Shown here: one piece after another, positions 11,576-22,382 of the stretch
Numbering within the stretch: the first letter of the stretch is position 1
Layout of the letters: each line of letters starts with the position of its first letter
Origin: Macrophomina tecta
Taxonomy: Eukaryota > Ascomycota > Dothideomycetes > Botryosphaeriales > Botryosphaeriaceae
DNA length: 64,000 nt
NCBI GenBank assembly: GCA_024180945.1
Contig: JAKSGN010000005.1
Coordinates: 3,038,001-3,102,000 of the forward strand
Direction: 5' to 3'
Program-made: the position numbers and the translations under genes
The notes under the pieces: model-generated
Told to the model about the DNA's origin: nothing
The model's database searches: none
What the model saw: the letters and a program-made list of their open reading frames with translations, nothing else

Positions 11576-14500
11576 GGGAGGGGAAGTCCATGCATAGGGC
11601 CGTGTAGAAAATGTATATCTATAGTCTTCCTACTTCTTCACCCCGAACACGGACATTTGAACGCGTAAGCTTCCATGATCTTAATCCGCAAGCGAGAAGG
11701 GAGTGCAGGGGGCCTTTTGCTGGCGGGGAGAAAAGGGACTGTGTGTCTGTGTGTGATGGGAGAGGAGCGGTGATTGTGATCTTCGGGGAAGGGCGGGAAT
11801 GCCCTCGTGTGTGCGTGTGTGCAGTGGCCAGCTCATATGGCTGCGAAGGATTTTGTGCTGCTGAACGCCTGAAGAAGGTCGCTCCGTCTTGGGATTTGGT
11901 GGATCTGGACCGGAACCCTGGTCATGGCAGGCAGTCTCTTGGTCGCTATTTGGGTAAGGCAGAGATTAACCTTCTCATGTGCTGTTGGTCCGTTAACCTG
12001 TCAAGCACATCCGACCTGCCTAGCTCAGTCATACCGACCGACGGATGTTCATTCGCTCCGCACTTCATGTGGACAGCTCCTAACACCAATAGGCCGGCGT
12101 CATACGTGTCAATGCCGATACACTTGCCACGTGTAGCTGAAGCATGTATCTGGACATAGATGTGATCAGTATTCCTGAAACATCTGTCTCTGGACGATCG
12201 CGCCCAATAACGGTGTATATTTGTGTTCGACGTGGCAATGCACTTGACAACAAGAACCTTGTAGCCAGGGCAACAGAAGGTCACGTGTGGAATATTGGCC
12301 TAAGGCATTGACCATCATTTTGTCTACGATGGTGTGCTTCGAGGCGTCCATCTGTTTCTCTTTCCTTTCAAGCATTTTCGGCTTCTGAACCACTCTTTAG
12401 GAAATCAAGGTGAGGAGCTGCTTCTGTGAGCGCCTAGTCCCACCCATCCAGGCGTTCTAATGCTTTTTTGTTTCACACTTTCTGGTTTTGTAGAACCTGC
12501 ATACGATGAGTATCCTGCTAGACAAACCATTTATCTCCAGCAGCTTGTGCCGTGCCATATCATCTTGCCATCTGAGAGTCTGCCCACATGCCAAATTGCC
12601 ATACTGACCTCCTCAGACCACCGTCCAAGGATTCCTGTTCCTGGAACCGAGGTGGAATCCACCAAACTCGCCTCGCTTCCCCCGGATCAGACGCTTCCTC
12701 CGGCGCGATACACATCCGTGCAGCTCGGCAAAGGTGGCAGTGCAGGTGCAAGTCGCCGTGGGTGAAACAGGTACCGTCAGAGTTGAGCGGCGCCATATGG
12801 AGAGACACATGTTGCAGCTTCTGCATCATGGGGTAAGTGACGTGCGCTTGGCGAGAGAGAACCCGGACTCTTGGGCTTAAACGGATTCGATATGACGCCT
12901 CAAAGCCGCGGCGACCTATTGAGAACAGAAAAGGCTCTGCGCGTCGGTGGATCGAAAGTGAACTTAGGAGCTAACGTACTCCAACATTCTTTTTCTTTAA
13001 CCCCTTTGGATCAGCTTTTGATACTTAAGTTCCTACCGATGGGGTGATTTCCGCTTAGCATGCATTTGATTGAATGCCTTGAGAGGGTGTGTGGTGTTGA
13101 GATTGGGGGTTCAGCTGGATTGATGAGCGCGCGAATCAAGTACATATGTATGTACGGAACAGAAAAATCGGAACCGTTTCCCTTATCAATTGGCGCCCCG
13201 TTGCTTCATTGGTCAGTGGCGCTTGTTTCTGTAGTTTCTTCTGGTGTATTCGTTGGACGTTGCTGCGGGATCCTGAAAAGAGCGCTTTTGCCACGCGACT
13301 CGTGTGACTATTGCCTTCCGGGGACACGAGCTCTTCGTATGCAACCGTGGCACAGACCCGAAGTCAGTGCATTTAACCGGGCATCCCGTTGACTTCTTTT
13401 TGCCCACACGTCTTGAAAAGTTCGCGGGCGCACGCTGAGGGCATCGTAAGTCGGTTAAGCTGCCCGCAGAATCCGACCGTTTCTGTTCGGCGTGGTGCTG
13501 GGCGTAAACTGGCTTATTTTCGCTGGGCGTGCTGGGCGTGCTTGACTCAGACTTAGCTTCCGCCGCCAAGGGACCCAGGCTCAAGAGATGGTGATCCGCA
13601 ACGACGACAGCGGTGCAAAAGGCCCAGAATTTCGATCGTTGAATTCGAGAAGCATGCCACTCTGGGAGATAAGACTTCGCCAATGTGCTCGAGCGACGCC
13701 TTCCACGACAATTGTGCTAGGTGACAGCGTTCGGTAAATGAATGGGGAAGCGAAAAGTATGCGATTCGTGGACAGTCGGACGACGGAGAATGCAGGAGAT
13801 GCAGGCTTGGAGGCAAGTAATCGCAGAACAGCACCACACATCGGGGGAGATGGCTCGAAGCCGGGAGATGAGGTGAGATGTCCTGCGTGTGCACTGGGAA
13901 GCGGGCGAGGACATGAACGCAGACGGCTTTTTCTGACCTTCCGTGCTGCGTGCAATTAGCGTTTCCAGGGAGGGACATGCTCACAGATTGATTGGGCTTG
14001 CCTGGACTGGTGTGTGCACGCGGTAGATTCAGCAGGGAAACAGCCCAGAGCGAGGTTGGCGGTGGGAGAACCTTGACGAAGAACCTTAAGGTCGACTGGA
14101 AAGGCCAATTGTCCGACTGGCCAGCGGACCGAGATTAAGGTCCGGCTGAGACATGGTGGATCTCCGGCACAGCGGGAGCGGTCTCTCCGCCTGACCGTCA
14201 GAAGTGGTGCAATCCGGTGCGTCCGGAGTCGACTGGCCTGCGCGCCGTGAGACGGGAGGGGCAAACATCGACACACGCGACGCCCTTGGGAGACGCTCTT
14301 CAGCGCAATGTTTGCTTGCGGCTTCTTAGGTGAAAAGAAATCCCGCATCTTCACGCGCGCCAACTCATGAAAATGCATTAAACGAATCAGAAAAGGGAAG
14401 GTGTGGCGAGGCATGCAAAAATAGTAGGCCGCTGCCCGGAACGGGGGTGGTGGGGACGGTGGCTTGCTCGCTCGTCATTCAGGCGGGCACACCAGCTGGG

Positions 14501-15518
14501 AGAAGCCGCCCTCTGGGCGCCCCGCCCGCCGCGGGAGAGTCGCAGATGGCCCAGTGCTGAGGCATGAGAGGAGGGCGGGAACTCCTGTTATAACGGAGGA
14601 GATTGGGCTGGGAGGGCGGAAACGGGCATGTAGCCATCACTCCGCGACACCGCAGTGGCATTCCGCTCAGGCACCCAGGCTGGAAGCGTCCGCTGCATCC
14701 ATGCTCGTATTGTCCGGACGGAGGCGCTTCCCTCAGCACAGCCTCCATGTGTGCTGGCCAATGTAAGGCGGGCGAGGCGGGAGCACAGCGCAGCATCGTC
14801 GAGTGGGACCAGGCGCGACAGTGGATGCGCCGCCGTCATAGGCTCGCGGCGGCCGCGTTGCGGTGGTGGGTGCAGAGCACAGCGCTGGGCTGGTGGGCTC
14901 GACCATAGGCGTTGCAGATTGACTTGTGTGCTAGCAATGACATCGTTGGTCGAGGGCCTGGGGCGGCGATTGGCTGGGCGAGATCATGATTCGCGAGAAA
15001 ACTGGAGCAGGGCTGTTTCAGTGCTGGCGCGACAGAAATAAGGAGACGGGGATCGGCCGCGCTTGGGGGGGATCCTGGCCATGGCGCGCGCCTCTTTTCC
15101 ACAGCCGGTGCTGGAGGCGGGCCTTGGGGGTCCGGGGTGCTGAGAGCTGCGCTGCGATCGGCTGCTCGAAAACACCACACTGGGGCATGCCGCAGCGCCT
15201 TCGCACATGCTGGCCGCTGCCGCATCCCTGTTTTTGCATCCCCTTTCCCGGCAGCCGCCCTTTACAAAACCCGCAGCCTCCACCCGCCAGCCTCCTCTCT
15301 CTCTTCCATCCACACATTTTCCTCTTTCCACCTACGCCCAGGCCACTTTCCCAACTATCTAATTGCGCCTTTTCTTCTGGAACGCTCTCACTCTTTCGGG
15401 CTTCCGCATTCCGCTTTAACAACTTTGCTGACCCTCCGCTCGCTCTCCGCATTCCAACACTCTTCCCGCTCCGGCCTCTCCCCGACACCACACTCCCACA
15501 ACAACAACCTCCATTACA
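11576..15518. other. Long gene-poor interval upstream of the glucanosyltransferase
   Basis: Nearly 4 kb without a supportable gene, the longest such gap here. Open frames exist on both strands (for example 13213-13683 and 13553-13984, minus), but they overlap each other, lack family features and show no exon chain. The last ~350 bp before 15519 are pyrimidine-rich (CCTCCTCTCTC, TTCCTCTTTCC), typical of promoters and leaders of highly expressed fungal genes. Confidence 0.5.
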
Positions 15519-16892
15519 ATGAAGGGCACCGGCGCTTTTATTGCTGCTGCTATTACCGCTCCCGCACTGGCTTCGCCGGCGAAGCTCGAGGCCAGGGCTT
15601 CCTCCACCAGCTCGGGCAAGCTCCCCCAGGTCACCGTCAAGGGCAACGCCTTCTGGGCCGGCGACGAGCGCTTCTACATCCGCGGTGTCGACTATCAGCC
15701 CGGCGGTTCCTCCAAGGTCGAGGATCCCATCGCTGAGCCTGAGACCTGCAAGCGCGACATTGAGAAGTTCAAGGACCTCGGCATCAACACCGTCCGCATC
15801 TACACCGTCGACAACTCTGCCAACCACGATGAGTGCATGAACGCTCTTGCCGAGGCTGGCATCTACCTCGCCCTTGACGTCAACACCCCCAAGTACTCGC
15901 TCAACCGCAACGAGCCCAAGGCCTCGTACAACGACGTCTACCTGCAGAACGTCTTCGCGACCATCGACGCCTTTGCCAACTACGACAACACCCTTCTCTT
16001 CTTCTCGGGCAACGAGGTCATCAACGATGACAAGACCACCGGCGCTGCTCCTTACGTCAAGGCTGTCACCCGTGACATGAGACAGTACATCGGCAGCCGT
16101 GGCTACCGCAAGATCCCGGTCGGCTACTCTGCCGCCGATGTCGACTCGAACCGCTTCGAGATGGCCCAGTACATGAACTGCGGTACTGATGACGAGCGCT
16201 CTGATTTCTTTGCCTTCAACGACTACTCGTGGTGCGACCCGTCCTCATTCACCAAGTCCGGATGGGACCAGAAGGTCAAGAAGTACAGCAACTACAGCAT
16301 CCCTCTCTTCCTCTCGGAGTACGGCTGCAACACCAACGAGCGCAAGTTCGAGGAGGTCAAGTCGCTCTACTCCGACGACATGACTGCCGTCTACTCCGGT
16401 GGTCTCGTCTACGAGTATTCTGAGGAGGGTTCCAACTACGGTCTCGTTAAGATCTCGGGCAACGACGTCACCGAGAAGAGCGACTACACTGCACTCAAGT
16501 CTGCTCTCAAGGACACCCCCGCTCCCTCTGGCGATGGTGGCTACAAGTCCGATGGCAGTGCTTCTGAGTGCCCCTCGCAGTCCACGTCCTGGGAGGTCAC
16601 TGGTGATGCTCTCCCTGCTATCCCCGAACCCGCCAAGAAGTACATGAAGTCTGGCGCTGGTGAGGGTAAGGGTCTGTCTGGCCCTGGCTCCCAGAACGCT
16701 GGCACTGCCTCCACCGGAACTGCTTCCGCTGGCTCCGGTACCGTCACTGAGACTGCTTCCGCCTCTGGCTCCGGCTCTTCCGGCTCTGCTGGTGCCGCTG
16801 CCGGCCTCAAGGTCCCTGCTTTCGAAACCGCACCGCTCGTTGCCGGCCTCGTCGTCGTTGCCTCGACTTTCTTCGGTGCTGCGCTTCTGTAG
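15519..16892 (+). CDS. 1,3-beta-glucanosyltransferase, GH72, GPI-anchored (Gel1/Gas1 type)
   Basis: Elongates and branches beta-1,3-glucan in the cell wall by cutting and transferring chains. Single exon, 457 aa. A secretion signal (MKGTGAFIAAAITAPALAS) precedes the GH72 domain. The two catalytic glutamates are visible: E166 in GNEVIND (acid/base) and E267 in SEYGCN (nucleophile). Cysteines at TCKRD, DECMN, NCGTD, SWCDP, GCN and ECPS fit the family disulfides. There is no Cys-rich CBM43/X8 module, so it belongs to the Gel1-like subclass. A Gly/Ser/Thr-rich stalk and a C-terminal hydrophobic tail ending FFGAALL mark a GPI signal. Codon choice is strongly biased to C-ending codons and AAG, and there are no introns, both suggesting high expression. 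Confidence 0.95.
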   Translation: MKGTGAFIAAAITAPALASPAKLEARASSTSSGKLPQVTVKGNAFWAGDERFYIRGVDYQPGGSSKVEDPIAEPETCKRDIEKFKDLGINTVRIYTVDNSANHDECMNALAEAGIYLALDVNTPKYSLNRNEPKASYNDVYLQNVFATIDAFANYDNTLLFFSGNEVINDDKTTGAAPYVKAVTRDMRQYIGSRGYRKIPVGYSAADVDSNRFEMAQYMNCGTDDERSDFFAFNDYSWCDPSSFTKSGWDQKVKKYSNYSIPLFLSEYGCNTNERKFEEVKSLYSDDMTAVYSGGLVYEYSEEGSNYGLVKISGNDVTEKSDYTALKSALKDTPAPSGDGGYKSDGSASECPSQSTSWEVTGDALPAIPEPAKKYMKSGAGEGKGLSGPGSQNAGTASTGTASAGSGTVTETASASGSGSSGSAGAAAGLKVPAFETAPLVAGLVVVASTFFGAALL

Positions 16893-17568
16893 ACGGACTC
16901 TGTTCGTTCCAGTTATGCCACTTCCTCAGTAGTACCCTTTATACATAGTTCGGGCATGCAGCGGGTTCTGTTTTCTTCTTTCAAATCGGCATAGGTTTTG
17001 CTCTAGGTTGGGGAACTAATGTCTTCTTGTGCGACCGGCGGTCTGGTTAGAGGTCCGGTGTCTTCTCTTTTTACTGGCTTTCTCTGCGTGCTCCTCTTGG
17101 GGAAGAGTTGGAGGCGAAAGGCATCAGGGATACAGATACTCTTTCACGAAATACAACATCACGTCTAATTCTGTGTCTTGGCTTCGGTGACGAATTGTAA
17201 CCATGTCTACTCTCACGTCGTTGAAGTGACGATGATTTATGCTTGGTTCCAAGCGCCGAGGAGTTCGGGGGCCGGTGCTTGTCGAGCTTGCGCCTTAGAC
17301 TCCTGCAGCGGCGATCTTCATTAGGGGGTTCGGGCGGGTCAAACGGCGGCCAACCAATTGCGGAAAGCTTGCGACACCGCATCGTGACAGGGGATGTCGG
17401 TGCCTCAGGCAGGCCACCGTTATCGATAGGCAGCGAATCTTTCCCAGACGTTGCGGCGGGTGACGGCATCACCGCCGCGTGCTGCACCAACTTGCGGCCC
17501 TTCAACACGCACTCGCTCTTCGCCTCTCCCACCCCGACGCCTCGATCCCACGCAGCAATTGATCAGCC
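16893..17568 (+). other. Intergenic: 3' flank of glucanosyltransferase, promoter of GTPase gene
   Basis: No gene seen. The first part is T-rich 3' flank; the last part is the likely promoter of the YchF-type GTPase gene. Open frames on both strands overlap without coding features. Confidence 0.5.
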
Positions 17569-19584
17569 ATGCCTCGCGATCCTCTCATCGGCCTCGTCGG
17601 CAAGCCGTCGTCGGGCAAATCCACGACGCTGAACAGGTGCGCCCCGCTCCCACGGCCCCCGAAAATGCACGTACAGCTCCCAAGGGAAAGCCAGTCGCTG
17701 AACAGCTCTCCGCGCGCCGCAGCTTGACGGACGCAACCTCCAAAGTCGGTCAGTATCCACCTCCACCAAATAATGTTCTCCGCACCCCGTAGTCGATCCT
17801 CTGCGAAATCTTTTTCGCTAACGCGTGCTTCTCTCTACAGGAAATTTCCCGTAAGTCATCAGCCCACCGCCCCACCACCTCCGCCAACGCCGCGCGCGAT
17901 GCCAAAAACTCAGAATCACTCTTTCCTTCCTCTACGAGCACAATTCACACGTGCGAATTTCTCATTCCCGGCCAAAAATCTAGTTTCACGACCATCGACC
18001 CGCAGCGCGCAATCGGCTACCTCCAGATCGAATGCGCGTGCGCGCGCCTCGGCGTGCAGGACAAGTGTAAGCCCAACTACGGCGCCTGCGTCGACGGCCG
18101 GCGCAGCGTGCCCATCGAGCTGCTGGATGTCGCCGGGCTGGTGCCTGGCGCGCACATGGGCAAGGGCTTGGGCAACCGGTTCTTGGATGACTTAAGGCAT
18201 GCCGATGCGTTGGTGCATGTAGTGGATGTGAGCGGGACGACGGATGCGGAGGGTGAGTGTTCCGACTGGGGGGTAGTCTCGTCTCATTGTGGGGTTTGCG
18301 GAAGCTACGGGGCTTTTTGGTGGAGAGCCGGGTACTGATGCGCTGTGTGCAGGCAAGGCGACGAGAGGGTACGATCCTTCGAAGGATATCGAGTGGCTGC
18401 GGTTCGAGATCGTGCGGTGGATTCAGGGAAACCTGATGGAGAAATGGTATACACGCTCGTCGGGGCATTGCGGGGAAGATGTGGCTGATCAGGTGCTGTA
18501 GGGGCTCGATAAAACGGCGGCACGTCGCCGTGAGTGAGTTTCCGCGGCGTGATATAAGTGCGGGAGGGACCCGTGGCGCTGACTTACATGACAGAGGCGA
18601 CACCTGTTGAGACTTTGCAGAACCAATTCTCCGGTTATGGTAGTACTGCCGCTGTAGTCCAGCGATGTTTGGACAAGCTACAAATCAAGGAACCTCTGCA
18701 AGATTGGTCGGACGAAACGATAGAACGGGTCGTCAACGCTTTCACGGACGAGAAGTTCCCCACGGTTATAGCATTAAATAAGATCGATCATCCTGATGCC
18801 GACAAGGTAAGCCGGAAAACTCAACAGGCTCGGCCTGACATTTCGGGAACCCCTCAACGTCAGAAGTGCAGATGCTAACATTAAGACAAGAATATCGCCA
18901 AAATCGCAAAACAACAAGATCCGAAGACCATCGTCCTCTGCTCCGCTATCAGCGAAGTCTTCCTGCGGCGTCTCGCCAAACAGGGTTACGTCAGATATAC
19001 CGAAGGCAGCGAATTCGTTGACACGAGAGAAGATCTCATCGAGGAAGGAGATCCTGATGGTGGAGGTCTGAAAGAGATGGACGAGAAGCTGAAACAGTAG
19101 AATTTACCGCCTTCATTATCACGGAGAGCTCTGCTAATAAGGAACGCAGGCGCATCGAGAATTTGAAGGACATGGTGCTCTACCGGTTCGGCAGTACCGG
19201 TGTTGTGCAAGTTCTATCTCGTGCAGCGGAATTGCTCGGCCTTGTCCCCGTCTTCCCCGTCCGGAATATTCACAGTTTTGCGTCTGGGTCGGCGGATAAA
19301 GCGGTCTTCAGGGATTGCGTTTTGGTCAAGAAGTAAGCATGTTTCCTATCGACCCTCCAATGCGACTACTAACGCCGGTGGTAGGGGCTCTACTGTTGGC
19401 GACGTGTACAGAAAGGTCATGGGTGATGCACCACTTGCCTACGCTGAGACTACAGGAGGCGTGAAGGTGGCAGAAGATGACTTGGTGGCTGTGGGAAAAA
19501 ATGATGTGAGTTGCACTAGCTCATGGATGCGTGTACAATGCTAAATCAAGGTTTCAGGTTTTGTCGTTCAAGGTGGGAAGGTGA
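17569..19584 (+). CDS. YchF/OLA1-related GTPase, Ygr210c type
   Basis: Obg-family P-loop nucleotide hydrolase of the YchF group, cytosolic and probably ribosome-associated. Exons by splice phase: 17569-17636, 17723-17748, 17841-17850, 17984-18252, 18353-18446, 18502-18529, 18597-18806, 18891-19096, 19150-19332, 19385-19505 and 19558-19584. Total 413 aa, close to the roughly 410 aa I recall for yeast Ygr210c. Visible motifs: G1 GKPSSGKST, switch region GNFPFTTIDP, G3 [16 protein letters not shown] and G4 NKID ([12 protein letters not shown]). The C-terminal part ([20 protein letters not shown], ending LSFKVGR) matches the TGS-like end. Two introns have weak donors (GTATAC at 18447, GTAGAA at 19097), and the acceptor at 18594-18596 is chosen by frame. 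Ten introns in a 413-codon gene is dense for an ascomycete. Confidence 0.9.
17841..17850 (+). other. 10-bp micro-exon in the YchF-type GTPase gene
   Basis: Only ten bases (GAAATTTCCC), between a CTCTACAG acceptor and a GTAAGTCA donor. They supply the middle of the near-invariant GNFPF motif: the previous exon gives the first base of Gly and the next exon the last base of Pro. Without it the reading frame and the switch motif are lost, so it must be included. Confidence 0.85.
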
Positions 19585-19881
19585 CGAAGTGCGCGTCACA
19601 GATATCGATGTCCGCGCAATGCTGGAGCTTTCCTCACACTATACCAAACTAGACAAGAGATTTTTGCTGGCGCATCCGCCGCTATTGGAATTGAATGTTA
19701 AAAAATAGATACCTGACCATTTTCGAAGCCAAACCTCGGATCGTGCCAGTACAGTATTCATGACGCTCGTAGCATTGTTCGCTTCTTCTCATACCAACTC
19801 GTCGTACCCTTAAAACGCACACGTGAGTCCAGACGCATGAACGCTTTAGAAACCACAACCCGCCAGTCAACCAACCATATC

Positions 19882-21156
19882 TCACTTAATACTCCTAACC
19901 AACTCCCTCAAATCCCCTCCCTCAACCCAAATATCACCCTGCCCTAATGGCAACCCCACACCCGTCGTCGCAATCCCACCAGCACCAGCACCACCACCAC
20001 CACCACTCCCTCCTCCACCTCCAACCCCGCCGCCACCGGCCGCGACGCCCCAGCCCTCGCCCAGCTCGCCGACGACGCGGGCAGGTCGGCCGCCGACGAT
20101 GGAGTTGGAGGGGATGACCATGTTGGCGGGGACGACCGAGTGCGGCAGGATCTTGACGTTGTCGCGCACGATGCAGAAGGGCTCCAGCACGCAGCCCTCG
20201 CCGACGTGGACGTGCGAACTGATGGACGCGGCGGAGATGTGGGAGTTAGGTCCTGTTTCCGAAAAAAAAAAATATTAGTAAAGTCTCTCGTTGCTTCCGT
20301 TCCATTCTTTAAGGTGTTGTGCGGAGAAGGATAGGAAAGCCGGTTGCCCTGGGGTTTTGTCTGTGTGTGATAGATGATTGGGAAAGGGAAGGAGGAGAGG
20401 CGCTTTGTTTTTTTTTTTTTTTTTTTTTTTAATTTTCTGTGTTTATCTTACCAACAAAGACGTTGTCGCCGATCTTCATCGGGTAGTAGGACAGCGCGCC
20501 GCGGCTGATGCGGGCCGGCGGTTTGATGACACAGCCCGCGCCGATGACTGTGCAGCGGCCGATGCTGATGGCGTTGGCGGAGGAGGAGGTCGAGGGCTTC
20601 GAGTCCGGGTCGGTCGAAGAGGAGGGGGTCTTGAAGCGGTGCAAGTCCCCACGCAGGTGCACGTCGGCCATGATGACGGTCTTGCCGCCGAGCGTGATGT
20701 TGGCGGTGCCTGAGATGTGGGCGCGGCGCGAGACTTTATTGCCAGAGTCCTGAGGAGGAGGGAGGAAAGGAGAAGGTTAGCTGAGAGGATTAGGTGGTGG
20801 GCGGAGCAGGCAGAGAGCAACGGGGTATGCCGTTTTTTCCTCGCGGGATTTCGAAGACGCAGTTGGAAATTGGACTGCTGTTGAGACATTGCTCTGCCAG
20901 TCCAACATTGTAGTAGAGCGAAGCAGAGGCGGTGGAGGACGTGTTTGGAAGATGAAGCAGAAAAAAAAGATGATACAGAGTACTGAACTAATAATTTCAA
21001 CAAGTCTTATGGGAGAAGAACATGAGAGGGACGAGTAATGTGGAAATGAGATTTAGATACGTGCAGGCGCGAAATGAGCGTTTTGCATAGGATGCTACTC
21101 ACCGTCTCGATGTATTCGCCCTTCGGCACTTTGCGCGCCGCTGTTGGGCGCGACAT
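19882..21156 (-). CDS. Dynactin subunit 5 (p25)
   Basis: Pointed-end component of dynactin, the dynein activator, needed in filamentous fungi for dynein-driven early-endosome transport. Exons 21156-21103, 20749-20452 and 20252-19882 (introns 353 and 199 bp), 240 aa. The N terminus MSRPTAARKVPKGEYIET-DSGNKVSRR matches fungal p25. Left-handed beta-helix hexapeptide repeats follow (ISGTANITLGGKTVI, ISIGRCTVIGAGCVI, KIGDNVFVG-PNSHI, VKILPHSVVPANMVIP). The end has GGRPARVVGELGEG and a C-terminal DLRELV. Between these the protein carries a Gly-rich insert of about 35 residues, absent from the family members I remember. It converges on the GTPase gene with a 297-bp gap. Confidence 0.9.
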
Positions 21157-21352
21157 GATGTTGTAGGGACGCGTCACTTATGTCGATGCTATCTGCTCAT
21201 ACCAGCTTCCGAACGGCCTGCCTCAAAAATTCAGACAGACGAGTGTGGTACGAAAGGTATCGACATTGGGCTCTGTTGATGCCGAAGAAGCGGCGTCGCT
21301 TCGGCAGTCGCGGTGCCAGAGTCTGGCGCTTGGACCCAGTGTGGAAATCATC

Positions 21353-21364
21353 CACGTGACGTCA
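21353..21364. promoter_or_regulatory. Fused E-box / CRE palindrome (CACGTGACGTCA)
   Basis: A perfect CACGTG (21353-21358) overlaps a perfect TGACGTCA (21357-21364) by two bases. These are the known core sites of Cbf1/bHLH factors and of Atf1/CREB-type bZIP factors. The site lies about 200 bp upstream of the dynactin p25 start and about 280 bp past the 3' end of the MetE-like gene. Binding is inferred from sequence only. Confidence 0.5.
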
Positions 21365-22248
21365 CATGATCGAACTTGGTTGGATGGAGAGGTATCAAAT
21401 GGTATTTCCTAGCCGATGCTAATAAAAACAAAATAACAGGGCCTTCTTCACCTTATAACGCGGTTGAAGCGGCGCACATCTCTTTCTTTTCTTTCTTGGA
21501 GGCCACGCGACTCCGGGTGTCAGTGTTGAAGCTGACATGCCTCGACTCGTTTCAAAATCGCCCATCCCCACACCTTGCTGTCCATTCGTTCCTTTTCCTC
21601 CTATATCACATGCGACCTCAATGCACACATCTCATCAATGATCTACGGCTGGCCCGGCCAGACCTCATCAGCAATCTGTCTCACCAACTGCAACTTCTTC
21701 GCCATGCCACCATGATCGATCAAGTTCCCGCTCGCGTGGCTCGCGAAGCCACACTGCGGACTCACGCCTATACGGTTCAGCGCCTCCTCCCTGCTCTGAC
21801 CCGCGCCCTTGGCCATGACGTCTGCGGCCTCGTAGATGCGGCGCTTCATCTCCTCCTTGTCCTCGAGCTCTGGGAATTTTGACGTCACGACGCCGAGGAT
21901 GACATTCTTGTCGGCGGGCAGGTGCGCGAGCGGAGCAAAGCCGCCGGCGCGCGGCGTGTCGTACTCCAGGTAATACGTCTGCATGTGAAGGTCGCGGAAG
22001 AGCTTGGTCGCGATACGGTCGTATGCACCCTCGGCGAAGTGGCGCGAGCCGACGAAGTTGCCTGCGGAGCGAGAGAAGAGCAAGGATTAGTGGATGGCTA
22101 CGCAAAAGAGCAGGGATGACGGGTGGCATGAGTAAGGGGCACGCGTTGTTGGTGCGGGGCTGCTGTGGTGTCGAAGCGGGGCAAAAGAGGCAGGGAAAGG
22201 ACAACGTCTGGTAGTTCCGTCGTGCCGGATGCGGCTGACGTACCTCTA

Positions 22249-22278
22249 CCGCACCCGTGCAAAAGTCAGGGCGCACGG
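22249..22278 (+). repeat. Left terminal inverted repeat of the Tc1/mariner element
   Basis: Thirty bases starting CCGCACCCGTGCAAAAGTCA and ending GGGCGCACGG. They are identical to the reverse complement of 23528-23557; the next base differs. Confidence 0.95.
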
Positions 22279-22382
22279 CCAAGGCGCTAATTATCCTGCC
22301 ACCAACACCAATACTTTGGAGTCGTATTATTCAACAAGGAGTTGCTCAAATGCAGTAAGAGTTGATTCTTTATAAAGCTAGG

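Noticed and set aside
13213..13984. Overlapping minus-strand ORFs of 124-156 aa
   Set aside because: Mutually overlapping in different frames, no recognisable domain and no coherent splice chain.
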